Below are positions 45,101 to 53,400 of a stretch of 64,000 nt of DNA, in pieces. The notes under the pieces are model-generated. The model was not told the DNA's origin and made no database searches. It worked only from the letters and a program-made list of their open reading frames with translations. Source of the stretch: Luidia sarsii (taxonomy: Eukaryota > Echinodermata > Asteroidea > Paxillosida > Luidiidae). The stretch spans positions 2,745,117 to 2,809,116 of the forward strand of contig OX465121.1 in the NCBI GenBank assembly GCA_949987565.1, in the 5' to 3' direction. Each line of letters starts with the position of its first letter. Position 1 is the stretch's first letter. The translations under genes and the position numbers were made by a program.

Positions 45101-47942
45101 GAGAAGGATGATAAAGGTGATGACACTGACAACCTCAATCTGAATCAGCAAATTGAAGGCAGTATACAATAGTCAATACACAAAGCATTCATAGTTAAGT
45201 CCATGTCCAATCTGGGGACCACTTTATTTCAACTGACCACCCAAACCACCAGTTTTAGATTTTAGTTGGCCTGTCCATTTTCCAACTGGTCGGCAGTTTG
45301 CAGTTGGTTACTTGTCATCACAATATTTGATGAGTGACTTATAACATTGTCACATCATGTACACATTAATATATAGAGGATAGATTCATACAAAGAGAGT
45401 TGCTCTGTGTTTATGCTACATTTTGTTACTTGGGTCTAGAAAGTGTCTTCAAACACTCGCAGGCAAAACTGCGATCAAAGGAAGAGTGCTGTACCATGAG
45501 TGGTACTGGCACTTTACAGGGATGAAAACATTTCAGGCAGTTCAAACGGGATTCAAACCCGCGACTCCTACTTTCTAGTGCAGACGTCTTAACCACTTGA
45601 CCACCAAGCTGGTCAAGATAGTATGGCAGATTCAAATAATGTATAGCGGCGGGTACCGTGTTGAATCATAGATATAACATAGTGTTTGTGTCAAGGAGAA
45701 TGTAATTCAATGAGTGGTTAAAACAGTACAAGTAAGCAGGAGTTATGGGTTCAAATCCCGCCCGAGCTGCCTGAGATGTTTTCATCAGGCATCAGGCAAA
45801 GCGCTGAACTCTTGGTATTGATAACATCGAGCAAGGCAAACACTGATTGAATGATACAAAATATTGACGATGTATACCTGTCACTTGATTTCAGTTCAAC
45901 TGTATGAATGTTGTTTAGTACTACTAAGACTACTAGCAGTAGCAGTAGTATGTAATGAACCGATTACTGCTTGCTTTTGCAGATGTTGTCCAAGATATGG
46001 ACCGTTTATCTGTGGTATCCAATGACAGCGATGCTGGGTCCAGTATCTACCAAGGGGACAATGAAGGCAATTATCAGAGCAACTCAGTCAGACGAGCAGT
46101 GCTGCGCTCACTGTCAGTACGCAATGCTGGTAAGTATGACATCTGTGCATTAACTAGGACCATTAGCAAATGTACAACACAAATTACATACAACAGGGCC
46201 CTTTATGAATCCCTAGATCAGGCTCAGGATGTGTTAGTGTCAAACCATACCTGAAAATAGAGGTTGATCTGTCACTGAACAAGCTCCTTTATTTGTGAGC
46301 TGTCCTTCCTTATGTGGCTTGCATTGGCTCTTTGCTGGCTTCCCATGTGTTATGGGTTGTGTGGGTTTAGGGCTGACATAACAATCAATTAGATTGCTTC
46401 CTTTAGCGGGTAACCTCAAGTCACCTTGTTAAACCAACCAGGATGTAATGTAATAACAATCATCTGTAGGCACAATACCCAGTCAGTCTCCCAATGGAAT
46501 TTCTGGTTCTATACATCTGGATAAGACTTGAATCTTTGCCAAGACTTCACTAGCTATATTTGAAAGGTTACTGCACATCCGCTTACTAACAGAATCTGGT
46601 CAACACATGGTGTCAGACCTTCCTTGGGTATTGAGTCTTAAATATGATGGCTAGTATGTTCAAGTGACAAGTTGGAAAAAGCTCTTCCCAAAAAATGGTA
46701 TCAGGTACTAGATTAAATATTGATGGAAGTACTGTAGGCAGTGGCACCATTAGTATTAGTAGCTACATACTGCACATACGGTAATTGTATTATCACCATG
46801 TGTGGCTTGTCATCAGGATTGACAAATGGTTGGTTGGTTTTGGAATGATACCAGGATTAATAAAAGACAGCACTTTAAAGATTCAGTTCTGCGAGATTTT
46901 TTATTGTCATTTCTGAAATATCTCATACAAATCTGAATCTGATAGAAAGGCTCAGAGCAAGCATATTGTCGGTTGCACCACGATGTGATCCAAAATGAGA
47001 TTTTACTTATTTCTAGAAATTTAAAAAACAGCATCAGACATATAGTATCTTATTTATCACTTAATCTGATAAAGAAATGGCCTTATATTTACCATGAGGT
47101 GTCCCCTCATAAAAAAGAACGCATAGAAAACTTTGAATGTGTTAGTCTCAAATTACCACTAACCGAGGTAGGCCACTTAGTTGTATCACCAATGGTATCA
47201 ATTATATTATATTATAATTATGTTCTCCTAGGCTTTACAATCTGTCCTAAAGTGATCTAAATCATCTGTTCGCAGGTTTGTCTTCAACTATCAACTAAAT
47301 TGTTAAGAATTCACTTAGTATTTAAGCCTGGGTGGGTTTTTCAGGTTTGATCAAGCTCTGTACAGCTCAGGATCCAGTAGACTGGGTTCAAAGCCCAGTC
47401 TCATCTCAATTTCTTATCAATCTTAATAAATTGTTTAAAAGCTCACATTCAGTTCCCTTTCCTTTGTTTATTTGATAAATTCTTAACTTTCTATTCAACT
47501 TTGGAAGAAAAAAAAACTATTTGTGAAGGTCGCCATCTAAAGGCTGGATAGCTCAGATGTACCAGTGGTCTCAGGATCAAGTCCCTGTCCAGTCAAAGTT
47601 TTCTTTGTTGATGTATACACAATAGCAAAGAAAATGTGACTGAACAAGGACGTGAAGCCAGCCTTTTTAAAGGTGCTACTCTTACCACTTAGCCTTGCAG
47701 CCATTAAATGGGATCTGTCCTATACATCACATTTTCTGGACAGTATTGTGTAAAAGGTTTGTGTCTTGATTGTTTTCTCTGCTGCAGCTGCCTTCCGTCA
47801 GCGAAGCCTGAAACGCATCCAGGCAGGAGAAGGTCAGGATGTGGAGGTGCCTGAGGACCCCTACTCAGTCAATGGTGGACGGCGAGTATGGGCAAAAGCC
47901 AAGCAGAAACAGCGAGACCAAATGGCTGATGAAATCTTCTGA
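12147..47942 (+). CDS. Unconventional myosin with C-terminal SMAD-type MH2 domain
   Basis: Inferred actin-based motor of 1247 residues. Exons: 12147-12248, 12981-13046, 15063-15290, 16350-16464, 16592-16739, 17601-17718, 18074-18191, 18809-18880, 20599-20740, 25727-25952, 27015-27185, 27707-27843, 28427-28558, 29023-29098, 30282-30487, 30967-31078, 36636-36896, 40531-40725, 41229-41383, 41771-42002, 42939-43137, 43647-43723, 44963-45116, 45983-46129, 47788-47942. Phases agree at all 24 GT-AG junctions. The first ATG follows an in-frame stop at 12087. Domains: motor 1-723, one IQ-like motif (746-758), linker, MH2 (about 893-1080), basic tail. By eye the motor is closest to class III ([24 protein letters not shown]), but no kinase domain precedes it and no SH3-like N-terminal subdomain is present. 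At 28427 a tandem AG (TAGTAG) makes one residue uncertain. I recognise the domains but cannot assign a myosin class. Confidence 0.93.
13060..13302. repeat. TTAA-flanked element with GGATTGTGGAGGATTGAGG tandem units
   Basis: TTAA at 13056-13059 and 13303-13306 flank CCCT...AGGG ends. The left end (CCTTCCTCAATCCT) is the inverse of the internal repeat unit, so the element is partly foldback. It sits 13 bp after exon 2 of the myosin. TTAA plus CCCT ends are piggyBac-like, but the termini are short. Confidence 0.5.
13456..13566. repeat. Palindromic dispersed repeat, copy 2 (half)
   Basis: Only the right half is clear: GAAAGGTCCTGCTAGCATTG, AAACGTCAGGCC and the AT-rich GTAATTTAGTCAG flank. Confidence 0.75.
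13561..14937. mobile_element. 1.38-kb non-autonomous element with 19-bp inverted ends
   Basis: ATATGTGACCCGGCACAGC at 13561-13579 is the exact inverse of 14919-14937. No transposase is present. The interior has a (GAA)n run and duplicated hairpins. The right end resembles a more decayed copy ending near 32668, so a dispersed family is likely. It lies wholly in myosin intron 2. Confidence 0.8.
14425..14516. repeat. Two 46-bp direct repeats, each a GC-closed hairpin
   Basis: Identical units at 14425-14470 and 14471-14516 each contain an 11-bp stem (AGCTTTTTCGC and its inverse) with a six-base loop. They follow a (GAA)n tract at 14389-14420. Confidence 0.85.
15366..16224. repeat. 61-bp minisatellite, about 14 units
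   Basis: Units begin GATTCATAAGAAAGGCC and are spaced 61 bp (15366, 15427, 15488 and on). A variant unit (GGCACCAGGGATTCATGAG) recurs at 15601 and 15906, exactly five units apart. The array starts 75 bp after the P-loop exon of the myosin and fills most of intron 3. Confidence 0.92.
16930..17490 (+). repeat. tRNA-derived SINE family A, decayed copy
   Basis: Pieces of the family described at 18476-18770: the GCTGGGGTAGG...GCCAGTCTG head and GAGGTCTTGGGGTCAAG tail are recognisable, but the middle is disrupted. Confidence 0.5.
18200..18440 (+). repeat. tRNA-derived SINE family A, copy
   Basis: Contains GGATAGCTCAGATGATAAGAG (A-box-like) and a weak B-box-like region, then the shared TCCAGTCAAAGTTTTC tail. 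It begins immediately after myosin exon 7. Confidence 0.65.
18476..18770 (+). repeat. tRNA-derived SINE family A, near-complete copy
   Basis: The head (GTAGCCAGGTTTACAACAATT...GGTTGTTTGCATCTGAATG) leads to GGCTGGATAGTTCAG and GGTAAGAGTGCTGG, which resembles a tRNA D-arm and A box. A shared 3' tail (GTCCAGTCAAAG) follows. Further copies: 33140-33440, 41505-41720, 47515-47620 and 56085-56330. Confidence 0.7.
19035..20398. mobile_element. 1364-bp inverted-repeat transposon, non-autonomous
   Basis: Ends are CAGGGCTCGAAATTCG on the left and the imperfect inverse GAATTTCAAACCCTG on the right. CATCTT at 19029-19034 and 20399-20404 is read as a target duplication. The CAGGG...GAAATT end is of the hAT-like type, although hAT duplications are usually 8 bp. 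The interior carries GGGCACCAAGGCCA-type words and no credible transposase. It lies inside myosin intron 8. Confidence 0.8.
21910..22982 (+). pseudogene. Decayed piggyBac-type transposase
   Basis: Typical piggyBac (PGBD, DDE_Tnp_1_7) words appear in order but in shifting frames with stops: [18 protein letters not shown] (21917 on), SWDRLELML (about 22070), [13 protein letters not shown] with ITPFK (about 22195-22255), [12 protein letters not shown] (about 22523-22558), MGGVDRAD followed by a stop (22621-22645), and a C-terminal CIVCSN (about 22957-22975) as in the cysteine-rich piggyBac end. It lies in myosin intron 9, same strand, directly before the 36-bp minisatellite. Inactive. Confidence 0.82.
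23030..24640. repeat. 36-bp minisatellite, about 45 units, 720-bp higher order
   Basis: Unit of the type GCAATGTGTGCAGCTC plus TATGTTCCCACTGCAATACA. Because 36 is a multiple of three and the unit lacks stops, five of six frames stay open for hundreds of codons; these are not genes. Rare variants recur exactly 720 bp (20 units) apart, for example GTACGC at 23141 and 23861 and CAAAGTGTGC at about 23425 and 24145. The array lies in the 4.99-kb intron 9 of the myosin and abuts the piggyBac relic. Confidence 0.95.
24719..25396 (+). mobile_element. TTAA-flanked MITE family, copy 1
   Basis: TTAA at 24715-24718 and 25397-25400. Ends read CCACTTCGCGCC and GGCGCAAAGTGG. The 678-bp interior is non-coding and shared with copies at 49786-50358, 54263-54939 (inverted) and 60892-61593. 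A TTAA duplication is the hallmark of piggyBac transposition, so these are inferred to be non-autonomous piggyBac-type elements. Confidence 0.85.
25985..26114. repeat. Palindromic dispersed repeat, copy 3
   Basis: Starts GGCCTGACGTTTCAATCTTAG 32 bp after myosin exon 10. Right side decayed, ending GTCAGTAAGCAG. Confidence 0.75.
26115..27014. other. Myosin intron 10, nothing recognised
   Basis: No gene, clear repeat or RNA was seen in this part of the intron. Confidence 0.5.
28648..28740. repeat. Palindromic dispersed repeat, decayed copy
   Basis: GGGCCTGGCATTTTAATCC and CAACGTTTCAATCCTTGCAG show two partial units in the same direction in myosin intron 13. Confidence 0.6.
29140..29404. repeat. 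Palindromic dispersed repeat, long copy
   Basis: Shows both outer flanks: the left one reads TGTTGCAAACTGCTTACTG, the core is an inverted pair around TTTGAGAAAGG, and the right half is followed by a second half-unit ending AAAGTCAGTAAAC. A further left flank lies at about 29430-29515. In myosin intron 14. Confidence 0.85.
29750..29895 (+). repeat. tRNA-derived SINE family B, copy
   Basis: GTCTGCACTAGATAGCGGG, then GGTTTGGAATCCTG (B-box-like), then GAGCTGCCTGA and a tail with GGCAAAGC and CGAGCAGGGCAAAC. See 45430-45620 for the best-preserved tRNA part. Confidence 0.65.
31688..32046. repeat. MITE with TAAAGCCCTGTC ends
   Basis: TAAAGCCCTGTCC at the left and GACAGGGCTTTA at the right are inverse. 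About 360 bp, non-coding, in myosin intron 16. A related start (TAAAGCCCTGTTCACACTGG) stands at about 30514. Confidence 0.65.
32285..32668. repeat. Decayed relative of the 13561-14937 element
   Basis: The right part (ATATCATAGGAAAGCTAATG to GTGCCGTATAGGGTCACA) matches the right end of that element with substitutions. The left end is uncertain. Confidence 0.45.
32669..33139. other. Myosin intron 16, nothing recognised
   Basis: AT-rich, no coding signal or clear repeat. Confidence 0.5.
33140..33440 (+). repeat. tRNA-derived SINE family A, copy
   Basis: The head GTAGCCAGGTTTGCATTGATT and GGGCTGGATAGCTC are recognisable. The tail GCTTTTCTTTGCC is shared with the other copies. Confidence 0.65.
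33441..34397. other. Myosin intron 16, nothing recognised
   Basis: Short open frames of about 60 codons on both strands near 33715-33940 have no recognisable product. No other feature. Confidence 0.45.
34398..34588. repeat. Palindromic dispersed repeat, decayed copy
   Basis: Starts GAGCCTGACTTTG; the right half has CTGCCTTTGAGAATGGTCCTG, GCCAGGCCCTCTC and an AGCAAGCAGTTTG flank. Confidence 0.65.
34589..36635. other. Myosin intron 16, mostly featureless
   Basis: One faint copy of the palindromic repeat at about 36115-36245. Otherwise no gene or clear repeat. Confidence 0.45.
36636..36896 (+). other. Neck exon with a single IQ-like motif
   Basis: Exon 17 encodes residues 724-810. [16 protein letters not shown] is an IQ-like calmodulin or light-chain site with Cys-Gln in place of Ile-Gln. 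A charged segment follows ([15 protein letters not shown]). One IQ motif implies a short lever arm. Confidence 0.8.
37010..37150. repeat. Palindromic dispersed repeat, copy
   Basis: GTCCTTGCAGGACCTTTC and GAGAAAGGTCCTGCTGGTAT form the inverted core, about 110 bp after myosin exon 17. Confidence 0.75.
37151..39604. other. Myosin intron 17, nothing recognised
   Basis: AT-rich with no coding signal. A short GA run occurs near 38924. Confidence 0.45.
39605..40460. repeat. Cluster of four palindromic-repeat copies
   Basis: Copies at about 39605-39665, 39900-40070, 40180-40300 and 40385-40450 share TCCTAGCAGGACC, its inverse, or the CTGCTTACCAACTAAAG-type flank. The last ends about 80 bp before the acceptor of myosin exon 18. 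Confidence 0.7.
40531..40725 (+). other. Linker exon between neck and MH2 domain
   Basis: Exon 18 encodes residues 811-875, starting [16 protein letters not shown], with a Pro-rich patch [25 protein letters not shown] could be an SH3-binding type sequence. The acceptor (TTGAAG) has a modest pyrimidine tract, so the exact start is the weakest of the gene, although the frame and phase fit. Confidence 0.7.
41505..41720 (+). repeat. tRNA-derived SINE family A, copy
   Basis: GGGCTGTATAGCTATGATGGC, AGAGCACTGA and GGTTCAAATCATC (B-box-like) lie between myosin exons 19 and 20, inside the MH2 coding region. Confidence 0.65.
42335..42512. repeat. Palindromic dispersed repeat, near-perfect reference copy
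   Basis: Arms 42335-42388 and 42396-42449 are exact 54-bp reverse complements around a seven-base loop. The right AT-rich flank (TTTTAGTCAGTAAGCAG) continues to about 42512. The core words GACGTTTCGATCC and CTAGCAGGACC recur in about twenty diverged copies across the window. In myosin intron 20. Confidence 0.95.
43330..43505 (-). repeat. tRNA-derived SINE family B, antisense copy
   Basis: Read on the minus strand it has TGGTTAAGATGTCTGCACTAG and a decayed B box. An internal 10-bp unit, TTCTAGAAAG, is tandemly repeated at 43451-43470. Confidence 0.65.
43451..43473. promoter_or_regulatory. Heat-shock-element-like array
   Basis: Five alternating TTC/GAA units spaced by exactly two bases (TTC 43451, GAA 43456, TTC 43461, GAA 43466, TTC 43471) match the HSF-binding consensus. 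They arose from a 10-bp tandem duplication inside a SINE in myosin intron 21. Function is unproven. Confidence 0.45.
43724..44962. other. Myosin intron 22, nothing recognised
   Basis: Purine-rich and AT-rich stretches, no coding signal, no clear repeat family. Confidence 0.45.
45430..45620 (-). repeat. tRNA-Ser/Leu-like SINE family B, best copy
   Basis: On the minus strand it reads TGGTCAAGTGGTTAAG (A box), CTGCACTAGAAAGTAGGAG, then GGGTTTGAATCCCG (perfect B box). The long region between the boxes suggests a class II tRNA ancestor. The anticodon stem does not pair well, so it is not called a tRNA gene. In myosin intron 23. Confidence 0.75.
45712..45860 (+). repeat. tRNA-derived SINE family B, sense copy
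   Basis: GAGTGGTTAAAACAG, GGGTTCAAATCCCG and CGAGCTGCCTGA with the GCAAGGCAAACA tail. It faces the antisense copy 90 bp upstream. Confidence 0.7.
46130..47514. other. Myosin intron 24, nothing recognised
   Basis: No gene. A short palindrome, GACTGGGTTCAAAGCCCAGTC, lies at about 47381-47401. Confidence 0.45.
47515..47620 (+). repeat. tRNA-derived SINE family A, copy
   Basis: GGCTGGATAGCTCAGATG and GTCCAGTCAAAGTTTTC, 170 bp before the last myosin exon. Confidence 0.65.
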
Positions 47943-49785
47943 GCTACACACATCTGTAATATAGTGGCAAGTCATATCAAAGGAGTTGGGAAATACACTT
48001 AATAAGGCCTTATTTTATGCAACTATATGTATTAGTTAATAAATAGTAGTGGAAGGATATTTGGATTGTACCATCTGATGGTATAAAGTGACTGAATATG
48101 TGAATTGATTCTTACTATATTTTTTAAATTAATGTGAAATGACTTAAAGTGCATACAAATGTACACTGTATGCAAACATTGGCCCATCTGAAGCTAGTGA
48201 TTATCTGTTACGGAGCAAGAAATCTTCTGAACATCCCAAGTTTGCTAAATGCTTACATGGCTTCATTCTGAATGCATTTTGTTCTCATTTCAATGAAGTC
48301 CACATTGTGATAATTCAATACATGTAGTTGGATTTGGAAGGGTTGAAATTGAGTTGGCTAGGATGATTCCAAATTATGTGAGACTTGACTGTTTTCTCTC
48401 TGAAACTGATAATCATCAGCATTACTCATCTGTTCATGCCAGCAGCTTGAGTGCTTTGGTTATCATACAGGCAGTGCCTAGGCTCACAATATCCATGGAC
48501 ATGTACTGCTCTTCAATATTGAGGAGAGTTAATTATTAAGTTGAATATGATGATGCTTTGAAAATGTGTATCATTTCGTTTTTTTTAGTAAATACCATAT
48601 AAAGTGAACTATCTACTTTTCAGACTTAAAACAGTGCAAAAACGTTAAGGAATATATTATGATAATACATGTATACACAAGGAAATGGTTGTTTACTTGG
48701 CTTCATCAGTTCACATGTACAGTACATATTGTTTACATGCATGTATAGATGGCTACTTTGATGAGGACGGCTTTCATACCTACTACATTTGATATCTGTA
48801 ATCAATTATAACAATGCACAATGTAAAGGTGTGTACCATTTGTGGAGCTTACAATGCAGTATTGAGCAGCATATTGTGTGATTTAATATGCATGCAATGA
48901 CAAATATTTAAAGCTCTATCAATTTAAGTTACAAGTGTCTGATTCATGATTAAAATAGTGAAACCATTTCTGTTCCTTGCTCTTAATTGTACATGTATTT
49001 GATCAGTTATGGTGTGCATGTTTACTCAGGAGTGATTTCAAATTGTTGTGACGGTTATTCTTTCCAATTCTTCTTGAGACGATATCATATCAGACACCAG
49101 AGAGACGTGTTTTATGATTCACATTGGGCAGGACCCAACCCGCTGCAATGGTGACTGGATATGCAATGTCAGATCCTCCTTTCATTTTCAAAGAAAAAAC
49201 TTCCTCTCATTCCAGTCCTGGTGATTATCAGTAAATCCCAAATATATTGGGAACAGTAAACAACTGCGAATATATTTTTTGATAAAGCTTATATAATGCC
49301 CTGATTAGCTCTTACTATGAGGATTGGTTGGTAAATGTATATTTTGGTTAGTTTGGAAAACGATATTGGTGGGATGTGTAGCATTGATATTTTAAAAACT
49401 ATACATGTGAAACTTAGTGTTATTAAGGAAATGGGGAATGTTCAGAAACAATCAGGACCAAAAATAAAATAAGACACTAAATTTGCACTTGGCAAGAACT
49501 AGAATATAGCAGATACATGTGTAACATTATGCTTATTTGAATCAATGTTGCTGAAGTTAATCCTGACATTAACATATTTGATTTCCCATTGAATTTGATG
49601 TTTATAAGGCTCTGGGATAAAGGTTCTATCTTTTTTCAATAAAAACCAAATGATTTGAGGCAAATTCTGTTATTGGTTGCTGTTGATCTGTTTTTAGTTT
49701 GTTCTAGGACCAATGTCAACATGCTATTTCATGATCATCCTAAAGTCAGCTGATATCAATTATAATTTGGTTTGTGGTAAATCAG
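47943..49785. other. Gap between convergent genes; myosin 3' UTR
   Basis: Holds the probable 3' UTR of the myosin gene and no recognisable gene. The RCC1L gene ends head-on at 50482. Confidence 0.5.
48038..48043 (+). other. Candidate poly(A) signal of the myosin gene
   Basis: The first AATAAA after the stop codon, 96 bp downstream. A second lies at 49638-49643. Which is used cannot be told. Confidence 0.45.
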
Positions 49786-50358
49786 AGCGCTGTTGGTTTT
49801 CCTATGCAACAGCGACCTCCTAATCCGGGCACCACTATTGTCCACATGTAAACAAAGACTCTTTTCAGCATGGATAAAATTACGCTATTGTGTGACCTTT
49901 ACTGTGGATGATCAAGGGATAGCACACTGTCACGGAAGATATTGTGTTGGCATGCCACACAGCCCAATGGCCGTCGGTCAGGCAGTGGAATTTCACCCAC
50001 ATTCTTTACAGCAATCTGTACGCTCGGTTGGGGCCGACCAATTCGAAGATTTGACTCGAAGATTTGACTGTCATTGTGGAGGCTAGTCTATGGTGAGGGA
50101 TTGCAGTATTGTACACGCACAAATCGTGCTACGCTCCATTGACGACGCACAATGGGCCCTTTATCTTACATAATCTCTTGACAAAAGCCACACCCATGTC
50201 CAAATTGTGCCAGGTTTTACTCTATTGTACCCACAATTGATTGATTTATTTACCAGATATATTGTTCCGATTGTTTCAGCGAGATTTGAAAATGACGCAT
50301 TGTTCAAAACCACAGTATGGTGGTCATGGGCGCTGTAAAAATGCCGGGCATGAAGTGG
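49786..50358 (+). mobile_element. TTAA-flanked MITE family, copy 2 (5' end decayed)
   Basis: Matches copy 1 from TCCGGGCACCACTATTGTCC to GGGCATGAAGTGG, with TTAA at 50359-50362. The first about 60 bases are too diverged to place the left end. It ends 120 bp from the RCC1L stop codon, so it may be within that gene's 3' UTR. Confidence 0.75.
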
Positions 50359-50481
50359 TTAAGCAATTTGTTACATGTAGTTTCATTGTTCACTCAATCT
50401 AATTTCTAAAGATTAAAGGGGATGCATCTTACTGTAAATAGACTTTTTTGGATGCAAAGATGTCTGATGGTATTCAGCGCA

Positions 50482-53400
50482 TCATATAAATGTCTTTGCC
50501 AATGCTATGGTGTGGTCTACTCCACATGCCACTGATGTCACCTCTGCTGATATGGATACCTGCAGATAAAAATACAGTACATGTGTATAACAAATCAGAA
50601 TGAGAACAAGCCTTGGATAAGTGAAAGCAGCGCAACAGTACCTGGGGTCACAAAATTAATCTTGGAAATAGCCCTTTTAATTTTGTCCTAAAAAAAGGTG
50701 TCACAATGCCTAATTAATTCTACAAAAAACCATTGGACTTTTCTGCATTTCAGGAATGTCCTGCTAGGATTATATTAGCTCCTCTGCATTTTTGAAGTTT
50801 TGAACTTCAAATTCATCCACACAGAAATGATACATTTTGAAAATAGCGCATTTAATGGGTGGTGTAATAGTGTTCTTCTATATGGTGATCAGGTTAAAAA
50901 TCTGAAGTGATACTGATGTGTTTAATGCCATTGTCTATGTAACTAATCCGATACAGAGCACTCATTGACTGAACACATGATGTGCTGTCTACACACTGAT
51001 GAGACTCACCCTGAGAGGGAAGTATTGACTGTTAACACTTCCCAAACCCAGGTGTCCACAGTCATTGGTTCCCCAAGTGTACAGATCTCCTTGGTCTGTT
51101 GGCAAGAAAAGACAACATTTCCGTCAAAATCTCAGCTGAATAGACTAAACTTGAATAAACTGAATAAACTTGAAATAAAACTGAATAAACTTTAGCAGTC
51201 TTTCATCTAACAATTAGCCTTTTTCTAAAACTCCCATATCCAATTGCTAGATTTGGCAAAACCCCCATAATATTGGGGTTTTGTCATCAAACTTTGCCTC
51301 GATTTGTTTTTGTGTACATGTACATGTACTGTATATTTGATATCAGCCAGGGAATAACACAAGAATACCACTGGCTGGTCGGTTGTAAATCACAAATATC
51401 AGCAAAAATGTGGCAAAATAATTTTTTGAGTGATTTACCAGCTCTCTTCTCAGTACCATACTCCTTGTAAGAAATAATAAATGATATCACCACAAAACTT
51501 TCCACATTGTAGCAAAAACGGCTTGACTGAATCACCCATATAGCACAGAAATGTAAGAAATCCGTCAAAGTTGATATTGCCATGCTACCAAACTCACTTG
51601 TGACTGCAGCAAAATGATGAAGCCCACAATGCACCTGGGTTACCATGACATCTGGCTTTTGTTGGTTGCGTCCAAACAAGATGGCGGGGATGTGCTCTGG
51701 CCATTTGCTCTCACTCAGTTTGGGCCCTTTACCCAGAATGCCATAACCCCAGACAAAGACGTCTCCAGAATCTACAGAAAATTGGAATACAGTATAAGCA
51801 TCTCAAGTGAATTTGTAATGCAAAGGGTTTTCTTTCCTAATAAATTGTGCAAACAATGGATTTATGTTTTTATGTTCAGAAGTGCTACGTAGACTTGCAA
51901 TTCATATGACATGAAATGGATCCTGCCCAAGGTTTTATTGCAAGACATAAAATAAGAAGACATGAAAACTGGTTTTATAATATCTGCTCTCTTACCATTT
52001 ACAATCTGACAAATAGTTCCTCCAGCTGCTGCACCAATTATCTTCCCTACACCTTTGAATGGAAGGTGCCTTGGCTCATATACCTATGCAGAGAATGGAA
52101 TATACCACTTATTGGTGAAGATGGGAATAAGTGATAAAGATTCTATATTACTCGTATTGATGCAGGTACAAAAGTCTCTCAGCTAAATAGATCCATCATT
52201 AAGTAGGGCTGTTCACACTACGAAAATAACCTTGTTTTGAATCGCGATTCAAAACAAGGTTTTTTGGTCATGTCCACACAGGTCAAAAAATGGTCGCAAA
52301 AAATCGCGAGCCGATTGTGGTTAGCAGTTGTGGTCAAATGGTGGGCGTGTCCTTGAGTGTATAAACAAGCATGGCACTTCCTGTCAATCAGAGCATGAGA
52401 GGTGCATTGTGGGATTAAAACCCCCGGTGCTATTCCCACACACAGTGTCGCAAATCAACGCGATTATTTGAAAAAATCTCACTAATAGTGGGGTTTGAAT
52501 CGCGATTCAAATCGCGTTTATTTGGTGTAGTGGAAACGGCCCTAATATGACCCTAAAGTTACGACACCTGGTCTTCACGTCTGATCAATACCAACGCACA
52601 TTCAGAAGATTTTGTGTCTGCTATTTCCAGGCAGGTCCCTAGGACCATACCCAGGTAGGTTACCATTCAAACATAGACCCTGGAAATATGGGCTGTGCTT
52701 TGTCACTAAATTTGAAGGATTTTATACTGATTAGTACGGAGTAATTACCCAGAAACTGTGGTCAAAAGCTTGTTCTTTAACACCTGAGGCATTATGATGC
52801 ATTGAAGAAATCAAAGCAAAGCCCATGCCTGAGCCTTACACTCCATTTTATAAAGTGCCCTATGCTCAAGCCATTGTTTATCTTCAAATGAAAAGCGCCC
52901 TCTGTAGTCTATAAACTGCCATGTCCAGTCCTAGCTTGCATTACGACTGCTCAGTAGTGCATTTAACATTGAGCTCTTAAACCTAACCCAAAATGCTACA
53001 TGGTAGACCTCCCAACTTTTGGAGTTGTGTGTATATGGCTATATAAGGAAATCTGGACGTGTCTTCATCACACACTGTGCCTAGGCTAGTCCAGCCTGAA
53101 ATTGGTTGAGTCACCAGCTACAGAAGAGATTTAGTAATCCAATGAATTATTACCGGTACACTAAAGGTGAACAACTGAGTTTGATGTACACTTCAACGAC
53201 ATGACCGCATTTAAATCAGCTCACACTGATGAAGTGGTGTCCGACATTGGAATGTGTGTGACCATCAGAAAAGAATGACCACCACCAAGAATTTGTGAGA
53301 AAACCAGGTCAAAGTAGCACTAAAATAAAGAGAGCACTATATAGAGCACTAGCGAGTGCAGAATTCACACAAGTATCTGTGAAATAAAGCGTGTATAAAC

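Larger units (their letters stand above)
44963..47942 (+). other. C-terminal tail exons (23-25) of the myosin
   Basis: Residues 1097-1247. First comes a highly charged, probably helical segment ([16 protein letters not shown]... to SWEKDDKD), then a Ser/Asp-rich part ([11 protein letters not shown]), then arginine-rich serine sites ([22 protein letters not shown]) that fit basophilic kinase consensus, and a final basic part ending MADEIF. No SSXS receptor-phosphorylation tail, no coiled coil of any length, no MyTH4, FERM or PH domain. Confidence 0.75.

Noticed and set aside
45540..45620. A genuine tRNA-Ser or tRNA-Leu gene
   Set aside because: A and B boxes are present, but the acceptor and anticodon stems do not pair and SINE tails follow.
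45426..45635. 69-codon minus-strand frame containing [19 protein letters not shown]
   Set aside because: This is the conceptual translation of a tRNA-like SINE, a common spurious product.
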